A stretch of 64,000 nucleotides of DNA from NCBI GenBank assembly GCA_025560025.1, contig CP048486.1, forward strand, positions 2,050,001 to 2,114,000, read 5' to 3'. Positions within the stretch are counted from its first letter, which is position 1, and each line of letters begins with the position of its first letter. The position numbers and the translations under genes are program-made. The notes beneath the pieces were generated by a model. The model saw only the letters and a list, made by a program, of their open reading frames with translations. It did not search any database and had not been told where the DNA came from. Source of the DNA: Agrobacterium tumefaciens. GTDB taxonomy: Bacteria; Pseudomonadota; Alphaproteobacteria; Rhizobiales; Rhizobiaceae. Of the stretch, positions 18,117 through 27,700 are shown one piece after another.

Positions 18117-19460
18117 TTAGTTCAGCTTGGCGCCGGCATAGGTCTTTTCGAAGCGGCGCAGAGCGGCATTGGAGCGCTCGACGGCCTTGTCCAGTTCAGC
18201 CTGGACGTCGGCGTTTTGCATGAAGATGGCTTCGAGCGAGGTGGCGACTTCCTTGCGGATCTGCGTGAAACCGCCAAGACGGATGCCGCGGGTATAGTCG
18301 GAAGGCGGCGTAAACGTCAGGCTTTCGATTGCCTTTTCACGGCCCTTGTAAGGTGCCTTGTCGTAGAAGCCGTTGGCCTTCATGGCGTCGAAGCCGGTCT
18401 TGGTGACCGGGATGTAGCCGGTGACCGTGGACCACCACTGAACCATCTCCGGCTGGGCGATGAAGTTCAGGAATGCGGCAGCGCCCTTATATTCTGCATC
18501 GGGACGACCGGCCATGACCCAGAGCGAAGCGCCGCCGACGAGCGAGTTGTGGCGCTCGGTGCCTTTCCAGACCGGCAGCATGGCGACGTCCCACTTCACG
18601 CCTTCCGGCATGGTCTTGCCGACGGTGCCGTGATTGGCGATGGAGGTCATGAACATCTGGCAGGTCTGCGAGGTGAAAGCGGGCAGGATGTCCATGCCGA
18701 GCTGCTTCGTCTTGACGACAAAGAGCTTCTCGTCCTGCATCTTCTTGAAGAACTTGACGTGATCGACGAATTTCGTCTTGTTGATCGTCAGTTCGGCGTC
18801 AAGGCCCTGATAGCCGTTGCCCTTGGTGGCGATCGGCTGGTTGTGAATGGCGGAGAACTGCTCCATCAGCATCCAGGTGTCGAAGTTGAAGGCCAGCGGG
18901 CATTCGAAACCGGCAGTCTTCAGCTTCTTGGCGGCCTCTTCAACCTGTTCCCAGGTGTCGGGCTTGAAGGTGATGCCGGCTTTTTCGAAGGCGTCGATAT
19001 TGTAATAGAACATCGCCGTGGAAGAATTATACGGGAAGGAGTTCAGCTCGCCCGAAGCCGTCGCGTAATAATTGGCGATGCCGGGAAAATAATTGTTCCA
19101 GTCGATCTTGTAACCATTGTCGGCCATCAGCTTCTTGGCCGGAACAAAAGCGCCGGAGAGCATCAGATCGAGGGTGCCGGCATCGTAGATCTGGGTGATC
19201 GCGGGCTGCTTCTTGGCGCGGTAGGCGGCAATGGTGTTCTGCAGCGTGGCGTCGTAATCATTCTGCGAGGTGCAGACGATTTCGAATTCAGCCTGCGAAT
19301 CGTTGAACTTCTTGCAGGTGTCCTGAACGCGGTCGCCGAGATCGCCGGAGAGGCCGTACCAGAATTCGAACTTGGTCTTTTCTGCGTGAGCGGCGGTGGC
19401 GCCGAAGGCGGCCGCTATGGCGACGCCGGCCACGAAAGAAGTCAGAGCGGAAGATTTCAT
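18117..19460 (-). CDS. ugpB: sn-glycerol-3-phosphate ABC importer binding protein
   Basis: About 447 residues. A Sec signal peptide (MKSSALTSFVAGVAIAAAFG, cleavage after AHA) is followed by the UgpB-type sequence KFEFWYGLSGDLGDRVQ. Conserved UgpB-like features include PYNSSTAMFYYN and WWSTVTGYIPVT. The first gene of the ugp operon; the ATG at 19460 is the one that gives a proper signal peptide. Expression is expected to respond to phosphate limitation in this group, and a weak Pho-box-like element lies upstream. Confidence 0.93.
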   Translation of the reverse strand: MKSSALTSFVAGVAIAAAFGATAAHAEKTKFEFWYGLSGDLGDRVQDTCKKFNDSQAEFEIVCTSQNDYDATLQNTIAAYRAKKQPAITQIYDAGTLDLMLSGAFVPAKKLMADNGYKIDWNNYFPGIANYYATASGELNSFPYNSSTAMFYYNIDAFEKAGITFKPDTWEQVEEAAKKLKTAGFECPLAFNFDTWMLMEQFSAIHNQPIATKGNGYQGLDAELTINKTKFVDHVKFFKKMQDEKLFVVKTKQLGMDILPAFTSQTCQMFMTSIANHGTVGKTMPEGVKWDVAMLPVWKGTERHNSLVGGASLWVMAGRPDAEYKGAAAFLNFIAQPEMVQWWSTVTGYIPVTKTGFDAMKANGFYDKAPYKGREKAIESLTFTPPSDYTRGIRLGGFTQIRKEVATSLEAIFMQNADVQAELDKAVERSNAALRRFEKTYAGAKLN

Positions 19461-19721
19461 GTGTTGAGCCCCGTTGATGGATTTGATGGCATGATCGGCA
19501 AGGACATCATGTCCACAGCACGAAGCCACGGGCTCTGCTAGCAGCCGTCTTTGACGGATGGCTTACACTTTGTTGAACGTTTTATGATGACTGGCCGCGC
19601 AGGGGAACCTGCGCGGTAAAACAGCTGTAATAAAAGCCGTATTTGTGTTTTTATTGTTATTTTTCATATGGTTACGGTTTTTATATTATTTTTCTACCTG
19701 ATGCTGAGTAGGGTTGCTGTG
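19461..19721 (-). promoter_or_regulatory. ugp promoter region
   Basis: This 261-base gap precedes ugpB. It is AT-rich near 19620-19700. A TGACG-gatggc-TTACA element at 19552-19567 reads on the coding strand as TGTAA-N6-CGTCA, two mismatches from the TGTCA-N6-TGTCA core of a Pho box. A perfect 9-bp hairpin, CCGCGCAGG-ggaa-CCTGCGCGG, lies at 19595-19616 and may terminate transcripts arriving from the VOC gene upstream. Confidence 0.4.
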
Positions 19722-20195
19722 TCAACCGCGGCGTGCGGCCTCGATGGCGGCGACATCGATTTTCTTCATGTCCATCATGGCGGCAAAGGCGCGTTTGGCC
19801 TCTGCGCCGCCGGCGGCCATGGCCTCCATCAGCACGCGCGGGGTAATCTGCCAGGAGATGCCCCATTTGTCCTTGCACCAGCCACAGGCGCTTTCCTCGC
19901 CGCCATTGCCGACAATGGCGTTCCAGTAGCGGTCGGTTTCTTCCTGATCTTCGGTCGATATCTGAAACGAGAAGGCCTCGCTTTGTTTAAAGGCCGGTCC
20001 GCCGTTGAGCCCAATGCAGGCGACGCCGGCAACGGTGAACTGCACCATCAAAACGTCGCCTTCCTTACCGGAGGGATAGTCGCTCGGCGCCCGGTATACG
20101 TTGCTGACAACGCTGTCAGGGAACGTGCTGGCATAAAATCTGGCGGCGGCCTCGGCATCCCTGTCGTACCAGATACAGATCATATTCTTCTTCAT
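19722..20195 (-). CDS. PhnB-like VOC family protein
   Basis: A 157-residue protein of the vicinal-oxygen-chelate fold, PhnB / 3-demethylubiquinone-methyltransferase-like subgroup. It begins MKKNMICIWYDRDAEAAARFY and has the subgroup's CGWCKDKWGISWQITPR block. GGAGG lies eight bases before the ATG at 20195. The true activity of this subgroup is mostly unknown despite the methyltransferase name. It stands alone, about 195 bases after the next gene upstream. Confidence 0.88.
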   Translation of the reverse strand: MKKNMICIWYDRDAEAAARFYASTFPDSVVSNVYRAPSDYPSGKEGDVLMVQFTVAGVACIGLNGGPAFKQSEAFSFQISTEDQEETDRYWNAIVGNGGEESACGWCKDKWGISWQITPRVLMEAMAAGGAEAKRAFAAMMDMKKIDVAAIEAARRG

Positions 20196-20389
20196 TACAT
20201 GTTCCTCCCAGATTGGAATCAGATTTACGCCCTGCCTCAGAGCGGCAGGGAAATCGGCCGGGCGTTGCCGGCTCCCCATCCGGCATAGAATGCAGCTGCC
20301 GGGCGAACGTTCCGGAAAGGTCGGCCAACCGCGCAATTTTTCGGGGATGCAGGCTGGGTCATGACGGCGACGCCGGCCCGCAGTCCTCG

Positions 20390-20980
20390 TTACAGCCAGC
20401 GCCTGACCCTGCGCCGATAGGCATCATAGGCGGGGCCCAGTTCCTTGGTCAGCACCCGTTCCTCGATCCTCACCTGCAGCATCACGGCGACAATGAGAGC
20501 AATGGCGACTGCAAATTGCAGAACCGTCGTGAAAACCAGCACCAGCCCCGCAAACAGCACGACCTGCCCGACGAAGACCGGGTTTCTGGAAAGGCCGAAC
20601 GGGCCGGTATCCACGATGGCGCCGAGATGGCCTTCGGCCGCGCCGATGCGCCATGACCTGCCCATGTAGTGCTGCGCGTAAAGCGCGATCACGCCTCCGG
20701 CCAGCACCATCACCACACCGACGATACGGATTGCAAGGCCAGGCTCGCAACGGTTCAGAAGAAAGCCGGATTGCTGCGGACCCAGCCACAGGCTGACAAG
20801 CGGCAGAATGACGCCGAGAAGAAACGCGAGACGGAAAAGCATGGCGGGAAGGGTCTGGCGCTCGCGGCCCTTTGCAAAAAGCCAGACCGGTTCCCCCGTT
20901 TGTTTCGCCAGCCGCGCTGTCAGAAGCAGAAATCCGGCCACATATGCCCAGACGGCGAGCGTCGCAATAATATCGATCAT
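20390..20980 (-). CDS. Isoprenylcysteine carboxyl methyltransferase-like membrane protein
   Basis: A 196-residue integral membrane protein with four or five hydrophobic segments. The C-terminal part carries the ICMT/PEMT-like pattern: GPFGLSRNPVFVGQVV (SAM-binding-type RNP motif), then EERVLTKELGPAYDAYRRRVRRW (shown by its core EERVLTKELG...YDAYRRRV). Family members methylate lipids or small thiols, or are uncharacterised in bacteria. GGGGGAAAT directly precedes the ATG. No operon partner. Confidence 0.82.
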   Translation of the reverse strand: MIDIIATLAVWAYVAGFLLLTARLAKQTGEPVWLFAKGRERQTLPAMLFRLAFLLGVILPLVSLWLGPQQSGFLLNRCEPGLAIRIVGVVMVLAGGVIALYAQHYMGRSWRIGAAEGHLGAIVDTGPFGLSRNPVFVGQVVLFAGLVLVFTTVLQFAVAIALIVAVMLQVRIEERVLTKELGPAYDAYRRRVRRWL

Positions 20981-21250
20981 ATTTCCCCCAAAGACGACGG
21001 CGAGCCTCGCCGTCCCGATGTCAGGGGCAGCGTTTTTCGACTCGCTCAGGGCCGGGAATATAAATGCAAATATGTATCAATTTGACTTCATCCGCGGGCC
21101 GTGAAGTTTTGCGTCGGGCCTCTTTCGATCAGCTGGCGGATTTGCTTGGCGGGCATCAAAATTATTATTAAGTATTATTTAATTATGAAACAACATTATT
21201 GACGAATAATTTCCAGTGGAAACCATTTAGATGCCATCGGAGGATCGCAC
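20981..21250. other. Intergenic region upstream of the chemoreceptor gene
   Basis: 270 bases between divergent genes. The stretch 21155-21215 is very AT-rich (runs such as ATTATTATTAAGTATT), a likely promoter zone for the chemoreceptor. No gene or clear operator was recognised. Confidence 0.4.
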
Positions 21251-23035
21251 GTGAGTTTTCTTGATCGTGGTGCAAATGCTTTCGCGGTTCTGACCGCACT
21301 TTCCAAATCTCAAGCCATTATAGAGTTCGATATGTCGGGAAAGATTCTCACTGCCAACGAGAATTTCTGCCGTGCGCTCGGTTATGATCTCGCGGAAATC
21401 GTCGGCAGGCATCACAGCATGTTTGTCGAGCCCGCCATCGTATCTTCGCAGGACTACAAGGCCTTCTGGGCAAAGCTTGCGGCGGGCGAGTTCGACCAGC
21501 GGCAATATAAGCGCATCGGCAAGGGCGGCAGGGAAATCTGGATCGAGGCCTCCTATAATCCGGTGTTTCGCCGCGGCAAGCCGGTGAAAGTGGTCAAGAT
21601 CGCCACCGATATTACCGCGCGCGAGCTGATGGCGGCGGAGGATGCCGGCAAGATCGACGCCCTGTCGCGGGCGCAGGCCATCATCGAATTCTCGCCGGAT
21701 GGCGAGGTGCTGACGGCCAATGAGAATTTTCTGGCGGCACTCGGCTATTCGCTGGCTGAAGTCCAGGGCAGGCATCATTCAATGTTCTGCGAGCCGGCCT
21801 ACACGCAATCCGCCGACTATGCGCAATTCTGGAAAAGGCTTGCCGGCGGCGATCTCGTGGCGGATGAATTCATGCGGCTTGGCAAGGGTGGCCGCAGGGT
21901 TTTCATTCAGGCCTCCTATAATCCGATCTTCGATTTGAACGGCAAGGTGTTCAAGGTCGTCAAATTTGCGACCGACGTGACCGGCCGGGTGGAAAATGTC
22001 GAAAAGCTCGCGCAGTCCCTGACAGAACTGGCCGAGGGCGATCTTTCACAAAGCATCGACAAGCCCTTTATCCCTTCGCTTGAACGATTGCGGACGGATT
22101 TCAACGCCGCCTCGGAAAAGCTGAAAAAGGCCATGACGCTGGTGTCGGAGAATGCCGGCGCCATTTCTTCCGGCTCGAATGAAATACGCTCGGCGGCCGA
22201 TGATCTTGCCAGACGCACGGAACAGCAGGCAGCCTCGATCGAGGAAACGGCCGCAGCCCTTGAAGAGATCACCACTGCCGTCAACGATTCCAGCCGGCGG
22301 GCGGAAGATGCCGGAAAGATTGTCGCCCGCGCCCGCGACCATGCCGAGCATTCGGGCCAGGTGGTGCGCGATGCGATCGGTGCGATGGACCAGATCGAAA
22401 AATCATCACGCGAAATATCCAATATCATCGGCGTGATCGATGAAATTGCCTTCCAGACCAATCTTCTGGCGCTGAATGCGGGTGTGGAAGCCGCACGCGC
22501 CGGTGAGGCGGGCAAGGGGTTTGCGGTGGTGGCGCAGGAGGTCCGCGAGCTCGCGCAACGCTCGGCGACAGCTGCCAAGGAAATCAAGAGCCTCATCAAC
22601 GCATCCGGCGCGCAGGTGGAAAACGGCGTCGGCCTCGTCACCAGAGCGGGTTCCGCCCTGCAGGAAATCGCCGCGCAGGTGCGCGATATCAACACCAATG
22701 TCGTGGCGATTGTCGATGCCGCTCGCGAACAGTCCACCGCACTTGCCGAAATCAACCAGGCGGTCAACACCGTCGATCAGGGAACGCAGCAGAATGCCGC
22801 GATGGTGGAGGAGCAGACGGCGGCGAGCCACAGCCTCGCGCGGGAAGCGGCGGCCCTGTTCGAACTTCTCGGGCAGTTCCGCTTCGATGACGCGCCGCGA
22901 TCGACATCGTCTTCGCGCAGCAGCCTCGGGCAGCAAACTGCGCCGATCAGTTCGCGACGTTCCGCATCCCGTCCGCTTGCGGCACGCGGTTCGGCTGCAG
23001 TCGCTGCCAAACATGAGGAATGGCAGGACTTTTAG
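21251..23035 (+). CDS. Soluble methyl-accepting chemotaxis protein with two PAS domains
   Basis: A 594-residue receptor with no membrane segment. Two tandem PAS domains occupy about residues 15-125 and 137-247. They are close repeats: [22 protein letters not shown] and [22 protein letters not shown] share most positions (cores ALGY and GRHHSMF). A HAMP-like linker with LAEGDLS follows, then the signalling domain with the conserved tip [20 protein letters not shown]. The protein ends EEWQDF, matching the xWxxF tail that tethers CheR/CheB. The start is GTG with GGAGG seven bases upstream. It probably senses a cytoplasmic signal such as redox state or a ligand. Confidence 0.93.
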   Translation: MSFLDRGANAFAVLTALSKSQAIIEFDMSGKILTANENFCRALGYDLAEIVGRHHSMFVEPAIVSSQDYKAFWAKLAAGEFDQRQYKRIGKGGREIWIEASYNPVFRRGKPVKVVKIATDITARELMAAEDAGKIDALSRAQAIIEFSPDGEVLTANENFLAALGYSLAEVQGRHHSMFCEPAYTQSADYAQFWKRLAGGDLVADEFMRLGKGGRRVFIQASYNPIFDLNGKVFKVVKFATDVTGRVENVEKLAQSLTELAEGDLSQSIDKPFIPSLERLRTDFNAASEKLKKAMTLVSENAGAISSGSNEIRSAADDLARRTEQQAASIEETAAALEEITTAVNDSSRRAEDAGKIVARARDHAEHSGQVVRDAIGAMDQIEKSSREISNIIGVIDEIAFQTNLLALNAGVEAARAGEAGKGFAVVAQEVRELAQRSATAAKEIKSLINASGAQVENGVGLVTRAGSALQEIAAQVRDINTNVVAIVDAAREQSTALAEINQAVNTVDQGTQQNAAMVEEQTAASHSLAREAAALFELLGQFRFDDAPRSTSSSRSSLGQQTAPISSRRSASRPLAARGSAAVAAKHEEWQDF

Positions 23036-23250
23036 AGCGTTTCGCGTATAGGTGGGGCCAGTTTGAGGCTGGGACATTCGTGAACCGACGTCCCGGCCTC
23101 CTCGTTTTTGTGAAGGCACAGGAATGAGGAAAGGCCGAGAAACGGTCGAAAAACCAGAAACTTCCGTTGAAGAACAGCCAAGCTCTGGGCATATCGTATC
23201 GATTGGCTGATAATCGGCACATCGCGTGTGGAGTTTTCGGGGACTTTCGC

Positions 23251-24168
23251 TTGGCAGGGATATCGACAAGCCGCCTGGCTCTTCCCTTCTGTCTGCTGGC
23301 CGTCACCTCCGGCCCGACTGGCGCCGGGGAGCCTGCAAAGGAAAAAACAACCTGCGCCTACAGCCATGATGTTGCGCCGGAACTGTGCATCCGCGTCGGC
23401 AGCTACAATAATGATCTGTGCCATGCCATCGAGGTCCTGGCCGGGCGTCATGCCGTTCCGCCGGATTATTTCGCGCGGCTGATCTGGCGGGAAAGCCTGT
23501 TCCGGGCCGATGCGGTAAGCCCGAAGGGCGCCGAGGGCATCGCCCAGTTCATGCCGGGCACGGCAAGGCTGCGCGGCCTTCAGGACAGTTTCAACATCAT
23601 TGCCGCGCTTGAGGCATCCTCGCGTTATCTGTCGGAGCTGAACACGCAATTCGGCAATTTTGGTCTCGCGGCAGCGGCCTATAATGCGGGCGAGGCGGGA
23701 TTGCGGACATTCATCGCCACCGGTCGCCTGCCTATGGAAACCCGGGATTATGTCTTTGCGATTACCGGATACCCCGTGGAAAGCTGGAAGGACAATCCGC
23801 CGGAAAAGGCGGCCCCGGCGCTGGATGACAGCAGGTCCTTCATCGATGCCTGCCTGAAGTTGGCCGATACCCGCACCATGAACGATCCCGTCCTGATTTC
23901 CTCGGCGGACTGGGCACCCTGGGGCGTGCAGCTTGCCGCGCATTATAATCCGGCGGTGGCAAACCGGCTTTTCACCCGCGCCATAGGTCAGCTCGCGGAA
24001 CCCCTTAACGCTGAACGAGCCTTGATCGTGCGCCAACGCGGCGGGAATTTCGGTTCGCGCCCGCGTTATGCCGCCCGCATCGGCCGCGAAACACGTGGCG
24101 AAGCCAATCAGCTTTGCGGTGCAATTCGGCAGGCCGGCGTTCCCTGCACCGTGTTTCGCAACAGGTAG
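23251..24168 (+). CDS. Lytic transglycosylase (SLT domain)
   Basis: Periplasmic peptidoglycan-cleaving enzyme. The catalytic Glu sits in LIWRESLF, followed by the SLT hallmarks PKGAEGIAQFMPGTA and AAAAYNAGEAG. A TTG at 23251 gives a proper signal peptide (AGISTSRLALPFCLLAVTSG) and is chosen on that basis; an upstream TTG at 23167 would add 28 residues without signal character. The C-terminal 120 residues contain no second recognised domain except a Cys-containing, SPOR-like end (LCGAIRQAGVPCTVF). A hairpin terminator follows. Confidence 0.85.
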   Translation: MAGISTSRLALPFCLLAVTSGPTGAGEPAKEKTTCAYSHDVAPELCIRVGSYNNDLCHAIEVLAGRHAVPPDYFARLIWRESLFRADAVSPKGAEGIAQFMPGTARLRGLQDSFNIIAALEASSRYLSELNTQFGNFGLAAAAYNAGEAGLRTFIATGRLPMETRDYVFAITGYPVESWKDNPPEKAAPALDDSRSFIDACLKLADTRTMNDPVLISSADWAPWGVQLAAHYNPAVANRLFTRAIGQLAEPLNAERALIVRQRGGNFGSRPRYAARIGRETRGEANQLCGAIRQAGVPCTVFRNR

Positions 24169-24184
24169 GCGACTGTCATTTTAA

Positions 24185-24217
24185 GCCGATCATAACAAGT
24201 TGATCGGCATTTCGTTT
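24185..24217 (+). terminator. Rho-independent-like terminator
   Basis: GCCGATCA (24185-24192) pairs perfectly with TGATCGGC (24201-24208) around an 8-base loop, followed by ATTTCGTTT. It lies 17 bases after the transglycosylase stop. Confidence 0.6.
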
Positions 24218-24317
24218 GCGGCTCCTTCCAGCGGCAAACCATCGACCCTAGATTTGCGCCCGGGCCATAGTCGCGTCTTTTGCGACCACAGGCATTTTAC
24301 GAGGGGAAGCATTAAAA

Positions 24318-24731
24318 ATGAGATGGCTTGAAACCGGATGCCTTACGGCTGCGCTGACAATCGTCAGCGCCTGCTCCACCACCGGGCAGACGGAGATTTC
24401 CCGCACCGTCGCAGGCTTTGTGGGACAGCCCCGCGACGCCGCCATCGCCAGACTTGGCCGTCCGAACAAGGTCATCATCGAAAACGGCGCAACCGAGTCC
24501 TATTGGCTGAAGGTCGATGTCGAGACCTATGCCGGCCTCAGCAACAGGCGCGAGTATAAAACCGTCAATGGCCAGGCGCAGATATCGGAAACCGAGGGCA
24601 TGAAGATCAAGGAGCACCGCCGTGACTGCATCATCAAGATCACTGCGGACGCCGCCTCCACCATCAGGACGAGCGAGATCATCGGTAATCCGGCCAGTTG
24701 CGAAAATATTCTAAATCGTCCGGCCTCCTGA
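24318..24731 (+). CDS. Small putative lipoprotein, unknown function
   Basis: A 137-residue protein with an N-terminal hydrophobic leader and lipobox IVSAC (Cys near residue 19), so probably an outer- or inner-membrane lipoprotein. A short motif VAGFVGQPRDAAIARLGRPN looks like the SmpA/OmlA-type fold entry (GxPxxxxxxxLGxP). The mature part has two further Cys (DCIIKI, ASCENIL) that could form a disulfide. GAGGGGAAG precedes the start. No operon partner; conserved hypothetical. Confidence 0.75.
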   Translation: MRWLETGCLTAALTIVSACSTTGQTEISRTVAGFVGQPRDAAIARLGRPNKVIIENGATESYWLKVDVETYAGLSNRREYKTVNGQAQISETEGMKIKEHRRDCIIKITADAASTIRTSEIIGNPASCENILNRPAS

Positions 24732-24764
24732 ACCGCGTCCGGGGGCGGAACGCGGCTCAGGAGG
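24724..24764. terminator. Bidirectional hairpin between converging genes
   Basis: CCTCCTGAACCGCGT (24724-24738) pairs with ACGCGGCTCAGGAGG (24750-24764) with a single mismatch. It overlaps the lipoprotein stop codon and ends 12 bases before the TonB-receptor stop. It lacks a strong T run but is long enough to act on both converging transcripts. Confidence 0.55.
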
Positions 24765-24776
24765 TTGCAAGGGGGC

Positions 24777-27700
24777 TCAGAAGCGATAGTTCAGCCCGAC
24801 CTTGATGGCATGCATGTTCAGCGAATTCGAGGCATTGCGGCCGTTTGCTATTCCCGAAGTGCCGGCGTGGTCGACATATTCGTAGACCGGCGATTCATAG
24901 GGAGCGCAAACTTCCGGGTAGATGGCGCAAAGCCAGGCCATATTGGGATCATTGGCCAAACCGGGGTCGATCATCTCGGTGCCGGTCTGCTCGCTGGTCT
25001 GGTAGTCCTTGCCGGTGCCGGCGCGGGCATTCTTGAACTTGAAGGATTTGGCGCGGAAATGGCTGTAGCTGTAATCCGCCCTGATCGACCAGTTTTCATT
25101 CAGGGCATATTCCGCGCCAAGCCCGATGGTGAAGCCGGTCCGCGTGCCGGAGGCCTTCTCGACGAAGAACGCCGTTGTTTCGGAACCCATGGGGTTGGTA
25201 GCGCTCGCACTGTCTGAGACATACTGGTCGCGCCATTGGGTTTCCCGGGCAAGCGCCAGACCGGCGGTGGAGTAAACCAGCAGCCTGTCGTTGACGGCAT
25301 ATCCGAGTTTTGCCCGCAACCCGGCAGTCCAGTCGATGTCGTAGCTGGTGGTTGCGTCCACATGCCCGTTTTTCGCCAGTGTGGCATCCGTGGAGGCGAA
25401 CTTTTCGATGCCGCGAAGATAGGTTTTGGTGTAATCGGCCTCGACGCCGACGACGAAGCCGTTTTCGAGCTGCCGGTCATAACCCGCATGCAGCCCGAAT
25501 GCGCCGCCGCGCATGTTGAAATCGGCAGATTCCCGCGCGGCTGCATCGCTGAACGTTCCATCCAGAGAGGTCGTATTTCCTGCGATATTCAGGAAATCGC
25601 CGCCCGCATGAGCACCCACATTAAAGCCGGTCCAGTCGCGAACGAAGGCGCTGTCCGTCGGGCTACTGAAGGGGGAAAGGCCCGGCAGGGCTTCACCGCC
25701 GCCAATGGTTGCCGTAAGGCTGGCATAGATCGTCCGGCCCGGTCCCGGCTGTGTGACAAGGCCGAGAGGATCGACATAGAAACGATCGAACAGGTTTTCC
25801 ACGCGCAGGCTCGCGGTCATGTTGTCGTTGATCTTGTATTCGGTAAACAGGTCGACCAGCGTATAGGGTTCCCAGTCCACGAGAGCGATGAATTCGGAGG
25901 CGCCCTGCGCCGTGACATCGCCATGTCCGATGGCGCGCGGTCCGACATAGGAGATGCGGCCGCCGACCGTCAGCCGGTCCTCGAGGAATTTCTGCGAGAG
26001 CGTCAGGTCCACCGTATATTCCGGCTGAACATGGTTGGTCGCATAGTCGCCGTAGAGGGACTTGCTGTCGCAGGTCTGGGTCGTGCGGCAATATTCGACA
26101 TTCAGGAAATAATTGGCCGAAAGGTCCGCCGAAAAGCCGCCATTGGTATAACGGCCGGAGAGTTCGAGACCTGAAAATTTAGCCCGGGGAATGTTGCCGA
26201 TATTGAGGGTCAGTACCGGTTCGGTCACCACGGTGCGCGAGATGTAATTCTTGACGTCCCAATTGAAATAACCGAACTTGATCATGGCGGTATCGTCGTC
26301 AGACAGAATCCCGTCGCGAATGATGTTGGTGCCGATTTCCCAGTTGCTGGACCGTTCCGGCTGGACGCCGGCATTGGCGATCACGCTGTTGAAGGCGGAG
26401 ACGGATTCGATGATGGATGGCGATCTGAGCGTATTCGAATAGTTGGCGTAGAACTGCGTATTGTCGAACGGTTCCACCGTCACGCCGGCAGAAGGGCTGA
26501 AACCCCCGTCATCCACCGTCAGGCCGATGGGTTTGCCCTGGGCCTGATATTTTTCGTAGGGGTCAAATCGATCCTTGAGCCAATAATGCGAGTATCGCAG
26601 GCCGCCATTCAGGGTCAGCCAGTCAACGGGCTTATAGGCCGCCTTGGCGAAAGCGGCTCCCTCATGACGAATGGCATCGCGCGGCGTCAGCCAACCCTCG
26701 AGAACAGCGGCGTGCTCGCTGCCATTGGTGTCCTCTGCCCGGTAGGAAATGCCGTAGTTCAGATCGAGGTCACCGTAATCCGAGCTGAATTGCGAGCGGT
26801 TGGTAATTTCCGCGCCCCACATATTGGTGTCGGTGCCGACCCGGAAACCGGATGGCAGGCCGATTTTTTCGGGCGTCAGTCCTCGCCCGCCGCGCACGGG
26901 ATTTCGGACTTCGAGATGGTTGAAGTAGAAATTCGACTTGAAGTCGATGAGATCATTATCCTCGGGGTTCCAGTTGTATCTCGCCGTGAACGTGTCGAGG
27001 CTGGTGCTGACCGTCTGTTCCTGTTGCTGCGCCTGTCCGGTATTCGAGGTCAGCCGCGAGGCAAGCCGGTCCCCGGCCTCGCTTCTATATCCCATATAAC
27101 CGATCTGGAATGTCTGGTCGTCCGAAAGGCGTGCGGTCACTTTTGCCAGAAGAGATTGCGTTTCCAGCTCGGTGTTGAGGACTTCCTCACCCCCGCGATA
27201 GTTGACCAGACCTTCATTGATCATCGTGTTGGGAAGAATGCCGCCCCAATATTTCGTGTTGCCAATGTTTTTCGGAGAGGCGACGGGGCCGTGGCTGCCG
27301 GCGTGATAATTGCCCTGGCGACGATGCGCATAACCCGCAACGACATCGATGTCCTCGCCCTTATAGGCGCCGATCACACTGCCTGAGCCGGTCGTTGGCT
27401 TGAGGAAGGCGGGGCGATCCATCCCGTCGGCAGATGGTGTCGCGGTGCCCACGCCGGACTGATAGCTGTAGCCGCCCAGCGCGCCATCCTTCGGGCTTGA
27501 CGAATTGGTGCCAAAACCGCCTTTGACCTTGAGGCCCCATTTCTCACCGTCCTTGACGATGTCATCGGCACTGACCGTCCTCATCGCGACCGAGCCGGCA
27601 TTGCCGAAGGAAGCGGCGTCTGCCCCCTTGGTAATGTCGACGCCGGCGATGAAATCGGGATCGACATAGGTGCGGTTCGAGACGCCCTGATAGCCCTGAT

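Noticed and set aside
18054..19541. 495-codon plus-strand frame opposite ugpB
   Set aside because: Antisense shadow of a well-recognised gene.
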